Shown here piece by piece: positions 48,325 to 60,032 of a stretch of DNA of 64,000 nt (position 1 is the stretch's first letter; each line of letters opens with the position of its first letter). Below the pieces are notes generated by a model that was not told the origin of the DNA, ran no database searches, and saw nothing but the letters and a program-made list of their open reading frames with translations. The stretch is from Akanthomyces muscarius. Lineage: Eukaryota > Ascomycota > Sordariomycetes > Hypocreales > Cordycipitaceae. The DNA lies in assembly GCF_028009165.1 (NCBI RefSeq), contig NC_079245.1:992001-1056000 (forward strand). The letters are read 5' to 3'. Position numbers and translations under genes: made by a program.

Positions 48325-50241
48325 CTAGACAATGTCAAACGCTTGATCCTGGTGCTCGCTCTCGTCCAGCCCCAGCTCGCCATACATGATGCCCTCGACG
48401 TAGGCTTCACCTAAATACCGATACACCGAGTCTTCTGGCCGTAGGATGGCCGGCACTCGACTACCCACCAGCGCCGTCACCACATCCCCGCGCTGCATCA
48501 GGTACGGCCCCAGCCCGATCCTGCCGTCCTCGGTCGCAAACAGCGTGCGGTTGCGTGCCATGCGCACCAGCCGCTCCCACGCAGCCGCGACGAACTTTCT
48601 CGGGTGCCTTGCCACAGTCTCTTCGCTGTCCGACAAGCCGTATTCCCAGATGTGGTGGACACTGACCGGGAGCAGCTCACCCCTCGGAAGGGGCTCCAGG
48701 CCGAGCATTTTGCGATTGAAATCATGGTAGCCATTCAGCTTCTCGATCTTACGGTAGGTATCCGCGGTAATGGCCCGCCAGAGGCGCGTCTCGGGCCTAT
48801 CCTCGCTACCGACAGCGTCAAAAGCACAGAGGTATATAAAAGACAGCATGTCGCGGACGCACTCGTCGCGGTGGTGCTCCAGCGCGGAGGAAAAGGCGGC
48901 CGCCTGCCACTCCTTGGAGTCGTCCTTGGAGTCGAAGGCGCTAAACTGGAATGCGCACTTGACGATGCCACAGGCAAGTCCCCGCCGCTGCAGAATATTC
49001 CCGTCCACGATGGTAATCTCGGGGATGGTCTTCCGGGTGCGGAAGACGTGGAATGACCCGAGCTGGCTCAGCGGATTCTGCAAGCCGAGGCGGCCGATGC
49101 GACTCCAGTCGGGCACCCAGGTGGGCAAATAGCGAATATCCTTGGGAAAGGACGATAGCTCCAGGATGGGTTGCCGCGGGTCGCTCTGAAACATGGCCAA
49201 GGTGGCCGCCGTGTAGACGTCGCGGATCGCAATTGAATAATCAATTACGATACCGAGGTGGTCCCGGTCGGAGGCTACGCCAAGAAAGGCAAAGATGATG
49301 TCCCGCGGGTCGCGAGACTCGTAAAAGGGGCCCGACCAAGTAACGGTGTCGTATATTCGCGCCCGGCTGGTGAGAAAGAAGTGCAGCGTGGCGTCCGGCC
49401 GCGGGCCACGGATGTGGGCGTCGATGCCAAGCATACTCTCGTTGGCAGCGCTGGGGCTGAAGGTGTAGCCATCCCCGAGACGCGGTTGCCCTCCGCGCCA
49501 TTCGGCCACTCTGGTCAAGGCGAGCATGATGGCATGGAAATGGTGTAAACGCATAACTTTCTGCCCGCAAAGCAGGATACCGCCCTTGGCGAGCATCAGT
49601 TCCTGCATGATCCAGCATCGGTTCCAGTGGGGCCGGCGTGCCAGAGCGGCGATGGCATCGTGTAGGCCTTTATCGTAAATGTCCGTAGTTTTGGTGAGCA
49701 GGCGGATGAACTTGCCCGTCTTGGTGGTAGAATACGGCTCTAGCGGCGCGTGGTCGAGGGCGCCCTCGCCGGGATACATGTCGGCCGCGGCCGCTTCTTT
49801 GCCCCAGGGGACGAGGAAGTCAAAGAGGCGGTCGCTGTCGTCGTCGGCGGGACCGATGGAAAAGTAGACAAAATCGGCGCTGGCAAAGATACGATGCATG
49901 TTGGCCACCTGCCAGTTCCTCTCGTTCAGGTCGTCAAAGTTGATGCAGAGGGCATCGACCCAGAGCCATTTGTTTCTGCTGCGTGTGTTACAGACCTGCA
50001 TGAGGGCATAGTGCAAGTTACTGGAAACAGGCACACTGCGCCCGTTGACGATGATCTCAAAGGGAGTGGTGATGGGCTTTCCTGAGCTTCCCCAAGTATA
50101 TGAGATGGCCCGGTACGAAGCTAGAGTGTTAAGAGAGGCAACACCCATATCAAAGTCAAATGTGGGCCATTCGGGGTCCCAATGCCGATATCGTATAAGC
50201 CGAATTTCAGCATCTTCTTGGCTTAGAGGTTCGAAATCCAT
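48325..50241 (-). CDS. HET-domain (heterokaryon incompatibility) protein
   Basis: This is an intronless gene for 638 aa starting at ATG 50241. All three blocks of the HET domain are visible in order: YRAISYTWGSS at about 43-53, LWVDALCINFDDLNERNWQVA with MHRIFASADFVYFSIG, and ALARRPHWNRCWIMQELMLAKG. The C-terminal half contains RDIIFAFLGVASDR and TYLPTW-like YLPTWVPDWS, both typical of long HET proteins, and ends with LMQRGDVVTALVGSRVPAILR. HET domains are TIR-related and trigger cell death on non-self recognition in characterised cases (Podospora, Neurospora). No partner domain such as NACHT or ankyrin is attached. Single-exon structure and stand-alone form are common in this expanded family. 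Confidence 0.92.
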   Translation of the reverse strand: MDFEPLSQEDAEIRLIRYRHWDPEWPTFDFDMGVASLNTLASYRAISYTWGSSGKPITTPFEIIVNGRSVPVSSNLHYALMQVCNTRSRNKWLWVDALCINFDDLNERNWQVANMHRIFASADFVYFSIGPADDDSDRLFDFLVPWGKEAAAADMYPGEGALDHAPLEPYSTTKTGKFIRLLTKTTDIYDKGLHDAIAALARRPHWNRCWIMQELMLAKGGILLCGQKVMRLHHFHAIMLALTRVAEWRGGQPRLGDGYTFSPSAANESMLGIDAHIRGPRPDATLHFFLTSRARIYDTVTWSGPFYESRDPRDIIFAFLGVASDRDHLGIVIDYSIAIRDVYTAATLAMFQSDPRQPILELSSFPKDIRYLPTWVPDWSRIGRLGLQNPLSQLGSFHVFRTRKTIPEITIVDGNILQRRGLACGIVKCAFQFSAFDSKDDSKEWQAAAFSSALEHHRDECVRDMLSFIYLCAFDAVGSEDRPETRLWRAITADTYRKIEKLNGYHDFNRKMLGLEPLPRGELLPVSVHHIWEYGLSDSEETVARHPRKFVAAAWERLVRMARNRTLFATEDGRIGLGPYLMQRGDVVTALVGSRVPAILRPEDSVYRYLGEAYVEGIMYGELGLDESEHQDQAFDIV

Positions 50242-52053
50242 TTCGTGGCGATGGTCATCTCAGAAGATTTGCCATGGTCGCTGGTTGCTGTTCCATGGCC
50301 TTTTAAGCCTCATCGGACGACGAAGGGCCTTTTTGTTACACGACATGTAGTTCATTGGAGATGTGGGCAGCCGCAACGGTCCGTCTGTTGCGGTGTTGTT
50401 CAAGGCAAACAAGATGAAATTCAGGGAGCAATTATAGAGTCGCACAGGCAAGTGTTGGTGCCGCCTGGCCACCGAGGACAGTCTGTAGCCAGAAGCGTAG
50501 GTGCCGGGCAGATCGGAGGCAAGATCCGCCGTCCCTCATGAGATGAGCATCGGATTGAACCGGCATTAGGGTCCTGGTCTCGAATAGGCGGAATGCTCGC
50601 AGGGTGCCAAGGAGAGCTTGGCTGTGGACCACATTGATACGAGGCCAGTCAGGGCCGCCGCGACTTTGACTGCACCCAGCGGCAGTAGAGCATTGATTCA
50701 ACGTCGCACATGGTTGTCAGACGCTGGTATTATTTGTTTAGTACACAGCTTGGAAAGCAAGAGATTTTTTGTGCGAAATGGTCATTTATAATGAGGTGCG
50801 ATGTGATGCTGGACCCGGTGTCGGCGAAGGGGCTGCACGACTCGAGAGCAGTTGGCTGGTAGGCTGACGTAATGCAACAAGGGTTCGGGTAGGCACAGAG
50901 CCGGACAGGACCAATGCCGGAGGTGTTTGGAAGGTGGGCATTTCAAACAGGCCGTGTTTTGAGGATGGGTGCGTAGGTAATGCGCGGGAGAGGGACAGGT
51001 GAGGATCAAGCGTTTGTTTGTTTCGAGGCTGACTATTTTTATCCATTCTCGATATCTGCACAATATTCGGCGATTTGGAAATTCCGAGGATGGAAATAAG
51101 CATGCAAATAGAGATGGAGGGCGACACTTTTTATTCCAGCAACAACCTTGCTAGCACTCTTAAAATACAGTGGCAGCTGATGGCTGGCGTGGCACGGCGC
51201 CACCAGGGCCTTCTGGGGCCACTGGAAGCCGCTGCTGGACACGCTAATTGGCTGTCGGCATCCTTCTGTCGGCGGAGTCTGGCCGCCTGGGGCGTGTTTC
51301 AGTGGAGCAAGGCCCTGCAGCCGCTGAGAGGCAGAGGCAAGAGGTTGACCCTCCCCGAGGTGCCAGTGCCTGTTGCTGGCGAAACCTGGCCAGCATGCCA
51401 ACAGCCAACAGAACTAAAACAAATTCTGCTACTAGTTGTACACAATGTCAAGCGGCAAAAGTCGCATGCTTTGCCGGGAAACACAATAATACCTCACTTT
51501 TGTACTCTAATTTCCGTCCTGCTGCACGTCGACAACCGGCTGACTGAACTGCTGCGGCCACTCAGCCACCCAGCCAGCCCCAGAATATCCCCCTGGTCGG
51601 CCTCTCCAGCGCCTGTACTACAGTGCCTAAAGTAAGGGACAGGCTGCCTGTACTCTGGCGCGCCCACTGATCTGCTCCGCCTCCAAATCCCTCCGCCGCA
51701 TCCTTTCCTCCACTGGTCCTGCCCAGCCAGCAAGCCTCTCAAACCTTTTCTGCATCATCCAAGCAAACGGGCCGCGCTCAAACCCTCGCTTGACGTTATA
51801 CATTCAACGGTCGCGCGCACATTTTTCTCTACCCTCTTCGTCGCCCACGAACCTCGGAACTACATCTACGCTCTCTACATCGTACAACCGCTTCGCTTCA
51901 TTCCACGCCCCCGGACCAGCCGGCTCTGACGATCCACCCCCGAGTGACCACTGGTAGAACCCGAATGGAGCCCTATCGAGTCTAACAGCATTTTCCGTAT
52001 TATCCTGACGGACCAGCGACTGGACAAACGTCCTGCTCTCTGCCGGCGCGATC
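50242..52053. other. Divergent intergenic region of HET and ADAM genes
   Basis: A 1.8-kb interval lies between divergent genes. Frames at 50,782-51,635 were examined and lack support. The last 300 bp are pyrimidine-rich and look like the ADAM leader. Confidence 0.45.
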
Positions 52054-54592
52054 ATGGTTGCGTTACGGTCCCTCGCGGCCGCCGTCGCCAGCGCTGCGCT
52101 ATTCCTCCAGACGTCTCTCGGTAAGCCGCTTCATCATCGCTGCGGTCTTGTCACTTTTGCAGCGGCTAACCCACGTCTCAATAACAGCCGAATCCTTTAA
52201 GCGAAATCCTGTCGACTATGTCACCTTGATCGACAATGTCCAAATAAACACCCCGTCGCATCGAGTCAATGCCCAGTCCAAGTTCGACCTCACATTTACC
52301 CTCCACAAGGGCCACCAAACAGTTAGACTCGCCCTCGAGCCCAACGACGACCTCATCCCCGACGATCTGGCCGTCACCGTTCTCGGCGCCGATGGTGAAG
52401 TCGCTGCCGCCCACCCCATCCTACGATCCGACCATAAAGTGTTCAAAGGCCGCGCATTTGTACAGCGCTATGGCGTGCAGGGATGGTCAGCCGCGGGCTG
52501 GGCCAGAATCATGGTCCTGAAGGACGGGGACGAGCCTGTTTTCGACGGTGCGTTCCGTATCGATGGCAACAACCACCACATTGAGACAGCTGCCAAGTAT
52601 CGCCTGGTCAAACACGAGGGCGATCCTAGCGTGCAGCTCCAAGACGAGGGGGCCGCGGGCAAGACCATGGTTGTGTGGCGCGACTCGGACATCACAACTC
52701 TTGACTACTCTCAGTCTGAGCTGAAGCGCCGAAGTGTCGGTAGCAGCGCACTCTGCGATTCGGACGCTCTGACGTTCAACTCCAAATATGACCCCATTGC
52801 ACGAGACTTTAGCCCTCTACAGTCCATGCCTACGCACCAACTCTTTGGTCGTCAGTCTATTGATGGTGGCTCCGGTGGTGATCCTGCAGGTAATTTGATT
52901 GCTAGTATTGGCTCTGTCGATGGATGCCCTACGACGAAAAAGGTGGCTCTCGTTGGACTGGCCACGGACTGTACATATTGGGGCATTTTTGGCAGCAAGG
53001 ACGCCATTCAAAAGCATGTTCTGGGCGTCGTCAACAAGGCCTCGGAACTATACGAGAGCACATTCAAGATTTCTCTGGCTGTCAGGAACTTGACCGTCAT
53101 TGAAGCAAACTGCTCCAGCGGAGGCACCTCTGCGACGCCGTGGAATGTCGACTGCTCGCCAGACTTTAGCATTACTGACCGACTCAACACCTTCTCCAAG
53201 TGGCGAGGCAAGTCTCAGGATAAGAACGCTTACTGGACGCTCCTGACCAAGTGTCCCACCGACAACGCCGTCGGTCTGGCCTGGCGTGGCCAGCTCTGCC
53301 GTCAGGGATCTGCGCCCAACGGCGGCACCAACGATACCATTGCCGGTACCAATGTCGTTGTCAATGGCCCTACCGAATGGCAAATTTTTGCTCACGAGAC
53401 GGGCCACACCTTTGGTGCTGTTCACGACTGTACCCCGGACCAGTGCCCCGTGAAGCCGAATGCCCAGTCTTGCTGCCCCCTCAAGGCCGGCGGATGCGAT
53501 GCCGGTGGCCAATTCATCATGAACCCCTCCACCGCCAGCGGCATTACACAATTCTCCCCCTGCACGATTGGCAACATCTGCTCTGGTCTCAAAGGCAATG
53601 TCAAGTCGGACTGTTTGACGGACAACAAGAATGTTGAAACCATAACCGAGAGCGTCTGCGGCAACGGCATTGTAGAGCCCGGTGAGGACTGCGACTGCGG
53701 TGGCACTGATGGGTGCGGCTCCAACAAATGCTGCAACCCCAAGACCTGCAAGTTCGCGCAAGGCTCCGTCTGCGACCCGGCCAACGAAGACTGCTGTACC
53801 GACAGCTGCAAATTCGCAGGCTCAGACACGGTCTGCCGCGCCAGCACGAGCGACTGCGATCCTGAGGAAAAGTGTCCCGGCGACTCGGCCAAGTGCCCGC
53901 CTGACGAGCACAAGAAGGATGGCGACTCCTGCGGCAAGGACCTGGAGTGTGCTTCCGGCCAGTGCACCTCGCGCAACCACCAGTGCCAGGTGGCCGCGGG
54001 CGGTCTGACGCACAGCAACAACACCAAGGCGTGCCGCAACGACTGCCTGATGCTGTGTGAGTCGCCCTCGTTCATGGGTGGCCAGTGTGCCTTTTACAAC
54101 CAAAACTTCCTCGATGGCACCAGCTGTAGCGGCGGCGGTCGCTGCCAGGACGGCCAGTGCAAGGGCAGCAACTGGTGGAAGGAGTTTACGCAGTGGTACA
54201 CTAACAACAAGGCCATTTCCATCCCCGTCACCTGTGTGGTTGGTCTGCTGGTCCTTGCGATCCTCTTTTCGTGTGTGTGCAGCTGCGTCCGCCGCGCCGG
54301 CCGTCGACGAGTCAGGAAGCCCGTCACCCCAACGTCGTCCAACAATAGCTCGGCCGCGTGGAATCCCTATGCCAATAATGCACAATGGCAACCGCAGCCT
54401 GGACCGACGATGAGCGCTGCCAACGGGTTCGATATGCCTCCTCCTCCTCCGAGAAATGAGTTTTATAACAACAACATGAACAACAACTCGTTTAACAATG
54501 GTGGCGGTGGCGTGCATGATTTTGCACCGCCGCCGCACCCGCCTCCCACGTACAACTATGGAAACCGCGCGACAGGGCCTCGATATGCATAG
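52054..54592 (+). CDS. ADAM-type metalloprotease with disintegrin domain
   Basis: Two exons, 52054-52120 and 52188-54592, give 823 aa. The 67-bp intron ends in AATAACAG and joins the signal peptide (MVALRSLAAAVASAALFLQ, then TSLAES) to the prodomain. The catalytic zinc motif HETGHTFGAVHD starts at about His425. The disintegrin region begins at about 513 (CGNGIVEPGEDCDCGG) with the usual dense cysteines, followed by a cysteine-rich part. A transmembrane helix at about 699-723 (ISIPVTCVVGLLVLAILF) leads to a cytoplasmic tail rich in Asn, Pro and Gly with a PPPPP run. It is a type I surface or secretory-pathway protease, related to ADAM-A/B of Aspergillus and Mde10 of fission yeast. Its substrate is unknown. 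Confidence 0.93.
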
Positions 54593-55133
54593 ATGATGGT
54601 TTGAAGCTTGGGAGGGACTATTACACTATTGCTTTTTTCTGCAAGGTTGTTTTTAGCATTGGATGGCGTTTTCTTGGGTTTCTTGGGTTATCATTAACAA
54701 CTGAGCATTATTACTTTTTGGAATAGCTTTAGGATGAAGGAGAGTTTTTGGTATAGAAAGCTGTATATGAATAGACGTTGAGGTTTCTTGGTGGGAACGA
54801 ACATGTCCAGTCTCTGCATCAGTGAAAGCTCAGCGGGCCATGATGCAAGTTACTAAAAGGGCAATTCACATGTTTAGATCGTCGCAGCATTTTCCTGTTG
54901 ATGATGCGCCGGTGTATTCCTCTGTCAGTTTTTTAACAAAAGATTGGTTAATTTATTAGCCAAGAGCAGCTCCAGAACCTGTACGGGACGGCGGGCGACA
55001 GAGCAAGATTTCCATTGTGTAGTTTTGTTTTCAAAAGGCCAAGGATGAGGATAGGTATCTATAGAGCAATAAGACTGCCAGATCTCAACCAATGAGCATT
55101 CAGCTACGACAGGTGATCAACACCTGGAAAACA
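54593..55133. other. 3' flank of ADAM gene
   Basis: AT-rich 3' UTR and spacer. No gene was seen before the tRNA. Confidence 0.5.
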
Positions 55134-55205
55134 TCTTCCGTAGTATAGTGGTCAGTATGCAAGCTTGTCACGCTTGAGACCCGGGTTCAATTCCCGGCGG
55201 GAGAG
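55134..55205 (+). tRNA. trnD-GUC: tRNA-Asp (GUC)
   Basis: A complete 72-nt cloverleaf with no intron. The acceptor stem TCTTCCG pairs with CGGGAGA (one G-T pair). The anticodon stem CAAGC/GCTTG encloses the loop TTGTCAC with anticodon GTC. The T arm is CCGGG-TTCAATT-CCCGG. The D arm holds TAGTATAGTGGTCAGTA, containing the internal A box, and GGTTCAATTCC is the B box. CCA is not encoded, as in other eukaryotes. Confidence 0.96.
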
Positions 55206-55479
55206 ACCGCCACAGTCCACAGGACGTTCTTTTTGGCATTTTTGTTGCATCTCTATTGCCTTTTTGTTTTACTTCGCTGTGTAAGAGCTGGCAATAGTGT
55301 TTTTTTTTAGGCACAAGTGGGTGGTACCCTTTGCCATGTCATGCATCATGGCAGCATATTTCACCGACTTCTGGCACATGATCCAACGCCCGGGTTTTAA
55401 AGCAACAATAAATATCATCATGTCTTGTCATTATCATAACTCCGTGCTCATCTAATCGTGCATCACTTCTTGTTCCGTT
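55206..55479. other. Spacer between tRNA and small acidic gene
   Basis: It contains a T run at about 55,299 that may act as the Pol III terminator region, although weaker T stretches lie closer. No gene was seen. Confidence 0.4.
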
Positions 55480-56162
55480 TCAACGTCGTCGAGTCGCACG
55501 CGCCGACTGCTGCTGCTGCTGCTGTTGTTGTTGCTGGCGCTGCTGCTCCTCCTCGTCGGCAAACCCGCACAGCGCCATCATGAACCGATATCTCTGTCCT
55601 GGAATGCTCTGTTTTCCCCCAAGTCACACATTAGCTTTTACCTTTTCTTCTTGCAACTCGAGAATATTTGCAAAAAGAAAAGAAGGAGAAAAAATCACTC
55701 ACATCATTCGCGCTCTGGGCATACATCATCAGCTGCTCCGGGCTGTCCAGCACCGCGAGCGCAAACTGCCTCTTCTCCCTCTCCTCAAAGCTCTCATTCT
55801 TCGGCCTGTATTCCCCTCTCTCTCCATCATCAGCTTTTCAATTCTCCCGCGCCCTCATCTGACCCAATTGCCCGAGATTGGTGAGAGACTTACACACTGC
55901 CGATCCGCATCCTCGAGCCATCCTCATCCTCGTCATCATCAAGATCCACATCATCATCGTCATCGTCTTCATCATCATCCTCATCCTCGCGGCCGTGGCC
56001 TTTGGTGTAGGGGTCCTTGCCGCGGGACTGCCGGTCGCGCATCGTGGCCGTCACGGACGACGAGTGCTGCTGCGAAACGCGCAGCTTGGACAAGGTCGAG
56101 GGCGAGGAGGCGGCAGAGGCGGGGGAGCGCATGGGGCGCGCGGAGCCTGGTGTTGACGACAT
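55480..56162 (-). CDS. Small acidic protein with polyQ tail (hypothetical)
   Basis: Three exons, 56162-55898, 55833-55703 and 55608-55480, keep frame and give 174 aa. The first intron requires a GTGTGT donor, which is the weakest point of the model; the second has a clear GTGAGT donor. The N-terminus is Ser/Ala/Pro-rich, followed by a long run of Asp and Glu at about 60-82. Exons 2 and 3 encode a conserved-looking core, EYRPKNESFEEREKRQFALA, then VLDSPEQLMMYAQSANDSIPGQRYRFMMALCGFADEEE. The end is a polyglutamine run and ARATRRR. No named family was recognised. Acidic and polyQ tracts suggest a nuclear or regulatory role, which is only inference. Confidence 0.7.
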
Positions 56163-57052
56163 GCTTCGCTCCCTTTCTATGCGTGATCTTGGTCTAGGCT
56201 GTACTCGCGAGGTAGGCAGATGAGAAAAGAGGTTGATGAGGCGTGTCTATACAGAAAGGAACATGGAATGGTGCGGGGCGTTTGACAGGTGCAGAATGGT
56301 TCGCAGGGTGGTGCATGCCACTGTGGAGTTGTCACCCTACGGCTCTGTATGTTGCCCCTCCTTACATAGGTACGAGCCAGCAGCGTGCTTCACCGTCAAT
56401 TCGACCTCGGATGCACAGAGAAAAATGCCTTCCCTTTATATTTCATACGCCTATGGTATATCTTATAATTTACACTACTGGGAAACAGTACAACGGAAAA
56501 GATTAAAAAAAAGAACCAGCTCCGCGCTAGCCAGAAAAGAGGAAAAGCTTCCTCACCTCCAAGATATAACCCTCTCTCCATCAAGACTCCGAAAAACAAA
56601 AAAAAAACGAATGCAAACGATTCCTTCCCCTTTCCCAGTATTCGACCCCTGACCTCCCTCTCAAACGGTAGGAAATAGTCATACTCCCGTATTGCGACTT
56701 CTATGCGTCATGACAGAAATGAAACCACATGCAAAAAGAGATTGTTGTTCAACATTGGGCAGAGTATCCAGTACTCTGCCGATTCGGTCATCGTGTTCGT
56801 GCTCCTTCTTTTTTGTCGTTTTTTGTATCGCTTCTTGTTTCAAGTCCCAAACACCTTTTTTGGCTGCCGCCTTATACAAAAAAGATTTCCGTGGGGGGTA
56901 AATGTCTCCTGAGAATCAAGTATCAACATTATCAATCTTCTTGGCCAAACAGTATCTTGACAACGGGTCGACAGACGCGTGGCTGTGGCCCGTGATGCTG
57001 TGACGCTTGCCAAAGCACCATGTAAAGTATAGTTGTTTATATGTCGTCAATG
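56163..57052. other. Intergenic, no supported gene
   Basis: It holds the promoter of the small acidic gene and the 3' region of the Sif2/TBL1-like gene. Poly-A and poly-T runs occur. No gene is supported. Confidence 0.45.
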
Positions 57053-59420
57053 TCATCTTCGAAAGTTTATAACAGCGAGCTAAAGGCTGTTAGTTGGCGT
57101 TCCAGCATCATGTCCAAGAAAACGTACCCGGCTATTTGATCCATAGGCCAGCTTTTGGCCCGTCATGTCCCAGCACAGGCAGTGCTCATCCTCCTCGTCA
57201 GTCTCCTTGGGGCTGAGCCAGCCAGGATGCGGTGGCCTGTTCCAACACGCGCGGGGCATGCTGGCGCTGCCCACCTTCCAGATGAGGACCTGGCTCGAGG
57301 TGGCGCCGGCGATAAAAGCTCCATCGGGCGTGAAGGCCAGACGAACAATGGGAGAGTCCATGGTGAGAAAGCACTCGGCTTTGCTCTCCGGTTTGCGGGC
57401 ATTCCATATTAATATAGCACAGTCGTCGCCGCCGGTGGCAATCAGTCGCACGTCGTCCGGTACGGGGTGTGATGCGGGAAGGGGCTGCCACTCCATGGTA
57501 GTGATGGCGCCTTGGTGTGCGGATATAGATCTTCGTTGACCAGATTCATCCCAGAGCTGCAAATGTTAGTTCCTGCTCTCTCCTTTAATCCTCCATCTGC
57601 CTTTTTCTTAATGCCTAGTGGGTCATTTGGGGAATCAGCTTACATCGAGGACTCCCTTGTCGCTGGATGTGGCGGCCAATCTCGACCGCCGGTCAAACAA
57701 TACTTGGGAGAAGCTGTCGTCATCCTTTGTCTCAAACTTGCGCACTTGCACGATCGAGGAATCGGCGCAATGCAGGCATGCGAGCAAGTCGCCGCCGCAG
57801 AGTAAAATGTCCGAGTCGCTATACCATGTCGCGTCGAGGGGTGTGGCGCCAATGTCCTGATTAGGGAGATGATGCGAGAGCGAGATGCCTGTTTTCGATG
57901 AGTAGACAGTTACAACGGCGCCGCCCTTTTCTGGTGATATGGCAAGCAGGCATGTGTTGGAGGGGTTCCATAGCAGCTTGACGACGGGCGGTTCAGGAAC
58001 CTCCATGGACTGGACGTGGATGCCCTCGGCTGACCAGATGTTGACGGCAGCCTGAGAGCCCAAGTCGGCGGCGACGGCAATGGCAGAGCCGTCCGAGGTC
58101 CAGGCAAGGGCGGTGACTGTGGTTGTCCTGGGGGTATCGGGACTGATGAGGTTATGAGCATGCGACACGTGATCCTGGGACTGGCCGGGTGTAGTGGTAC
58201 GCGAGACTGTCCAGACTCGGGCTAGCGCATCGGTGCCCGTAGCTGCCAATGCGGATGGGTCTTTGGGGTTCCACTCGCACTGCAGCAGGATAGGCGCATT
58301 CTCCGTGGTCGCAGGAGAGGTAGAGGCTGAAGCGGCAGCTGTGGTAGCCTCGGGATGGGTGGCGTCGTCGGCGAGGCGGATAAAGGTGGTGTTGGGGGTG
58401 AGCTCCTCGACTTTTTCGACCTGGGTGCCCTGTTCGGGGCCATCGGTGCGGGAGACGGGCTGAGGCGCCTGGTCGCCGTCAAGAGGCGAGGGATAGGCGT
58501 GGTTGTCCGAGTGGTCGACATCCATGGGGGTGGCGGAGCCGGGGGCGGACTCTGTGCCGTTGTCGTAGCCATTGCTGAGACGTGCGCGCTTTGGTGATGA
58601 GCCGTTGGCGTTTGTGATGTTTGGAAGGGAGCGCTTGCGGGCGGCCTCGAGGGCGACGGCGGCAGACTCTTGGTCGTATTCCTTTTTAGCTCTGAGGGGC
58701 GAATCTAGAGGCCCAAAGATGCCGTTCTTTATGGCCTCGGGCTCAGTGGTGACACCGATGGGCATCTGCGGGTGGGATGGATTAGCGACGAGACGGAGTG
58801 AAAGTGGCGGGAGTGACGGGACGGGATGGCGAGGGCGCGGACGAGCGCAAGGATGAAGCGTGGGGAGATGGGGGCGCGGGTGATGAGTGAGAGTAATGAG
58901 AGGGATCCTTACGCCTTTGCGTGCCTGCTCGCGCTCGAGGGCATTGTAGAGCAGGCCGCGATTGACGACGGAGACAAGAGCGTGGCCCTTGACGTGGGGC
59001 GCGAACTCGAGGTCGCGGTGAGGTTCGCGAACGTGCCATTCTTTTTGGAACTTGGCGGCGGTTTCACGATAATCTGGGAGAGGTGAGCAGGGTGAGTAGA
59101 GAGTTGGCCGAGGGTGCAACAATGGCGATTTGCGGGCCGCAGAATCGGGAAGAGGACGTACTGCCTTCCAAGAGGTACCTGTGAGGCTAAAGTTAGTACC
59201 AGGGGCGGGAGACGGGCGAGGAAGCCGGAAATGGGAGTTGAGCGAGTTGCAGGGCGAGCGGTGGGGGGAAATGAGGATGAAAATGACGGCAAATGAGAGC
59301 TGCGAGTGCGCTGATGCCAAAGACGGAAAAAAACTCGGGGGTACCGGGGTGTTTGGGGGGTGCGCACCTCCAGATGAGAAAGTTGACTCTGTCCGAGTCG
59401 AGAAACTCCTTGGTGACCAT
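57053..59420 (-). CDS. LisH-WD40 protein, Sif2/TBL1 family
   Basis: Six exons, 59420-59368, 59178-59162, 59073-58913, 58765-57644, 57556-57128 and 57079-57053, give 602 aa. Exons 1-3 spell a LisH motif (FLDSDRVNFLIWRYLLEGNY then RETAAKF), with exon 2 only 17 nt. Exon 4 starts MPIGVTTEPEAIKNGIFGPL and encodes a charged linker with a KRARL basic patch, then WD40 repeats such as CEWNPKDPSALAATGTDALARVW and ALAWTSDGSAIAVAADLG. The last repeats lie in exon 5. LisH plus C-terminal WD40 is the layout of yeast Sif2 and animal TBL1, subunits of Set3/SMRT-type histone deacetylase co-repressors. The last intron (48 bp) and the final eight residues, LAVINFRR, are less certain. Confidence 0.85.
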
Positions 59421-59758
59421 GGCGTTTTTTCCGGGCTGGGCTGTGGTGGTCAGGGAGACGGCGAATGCGCGCCCGGGACGGCGGCCGAGGGGGGCGGGCA
59501 GAGCAGGAGGTTGCGGCCAGATGAGAGAATTGAGGATGGCGGTGTCGACGAGACGAAGAGACGATGATTCGGGAGGTCGAGAGCGAGAGTAGGCGGCGAG
59601 TGCGAGCGCGAGAGCGTGGCGAAGAGACGATGAGGAGGTGAAACGGGGATATTTTGAGTGAGTGAAGATTCAAGAGCGAGATGAAATCCACAATTTGGGA
59701 CGCGGGCGCACGACAGGCGTGGGAGCTGCAGTTGCCAAGTGCTAGCTTAGCCTGCATT

Positions 59759-59778
59759 GGACTGGACTGGACTGGACT
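59759..59778. repeat. (GGACT)4 microsatellite
   Basis: Four perfect GGACT units upstream of the Sif2/TBL1-like gene. Confidence 0.9.
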
Positions 59779-60016
59779 GTGAACTCTGGAGCTAACTACT
59801 GGTATCCGTACATTTTTCGGCTCCAGTCCCCAGGAAGCCACAAGCTTCCCAAGGATGTGGCCACGGCTGGGATGCGGGTAAAAAGGGTGCTCAGTACCAG
59901 TACGGATAGACAGGCAAGACGGGTAGGTAGGTACGTACCTTTTCCGAACTCACAGCTATCACTGATCAGTAGGTAGCCACAACTCAGACTCGCCAGGGAT
60001 GGACGACGCTGCGTTT

Positions 60017-60032
60017 GGCTGGCTGGCTGGCT
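60017..60032. repeat. (GGCT)4 microsatellite
   Basis: Four perfect GGCT units followed by a G run. Confidence 0.9.
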
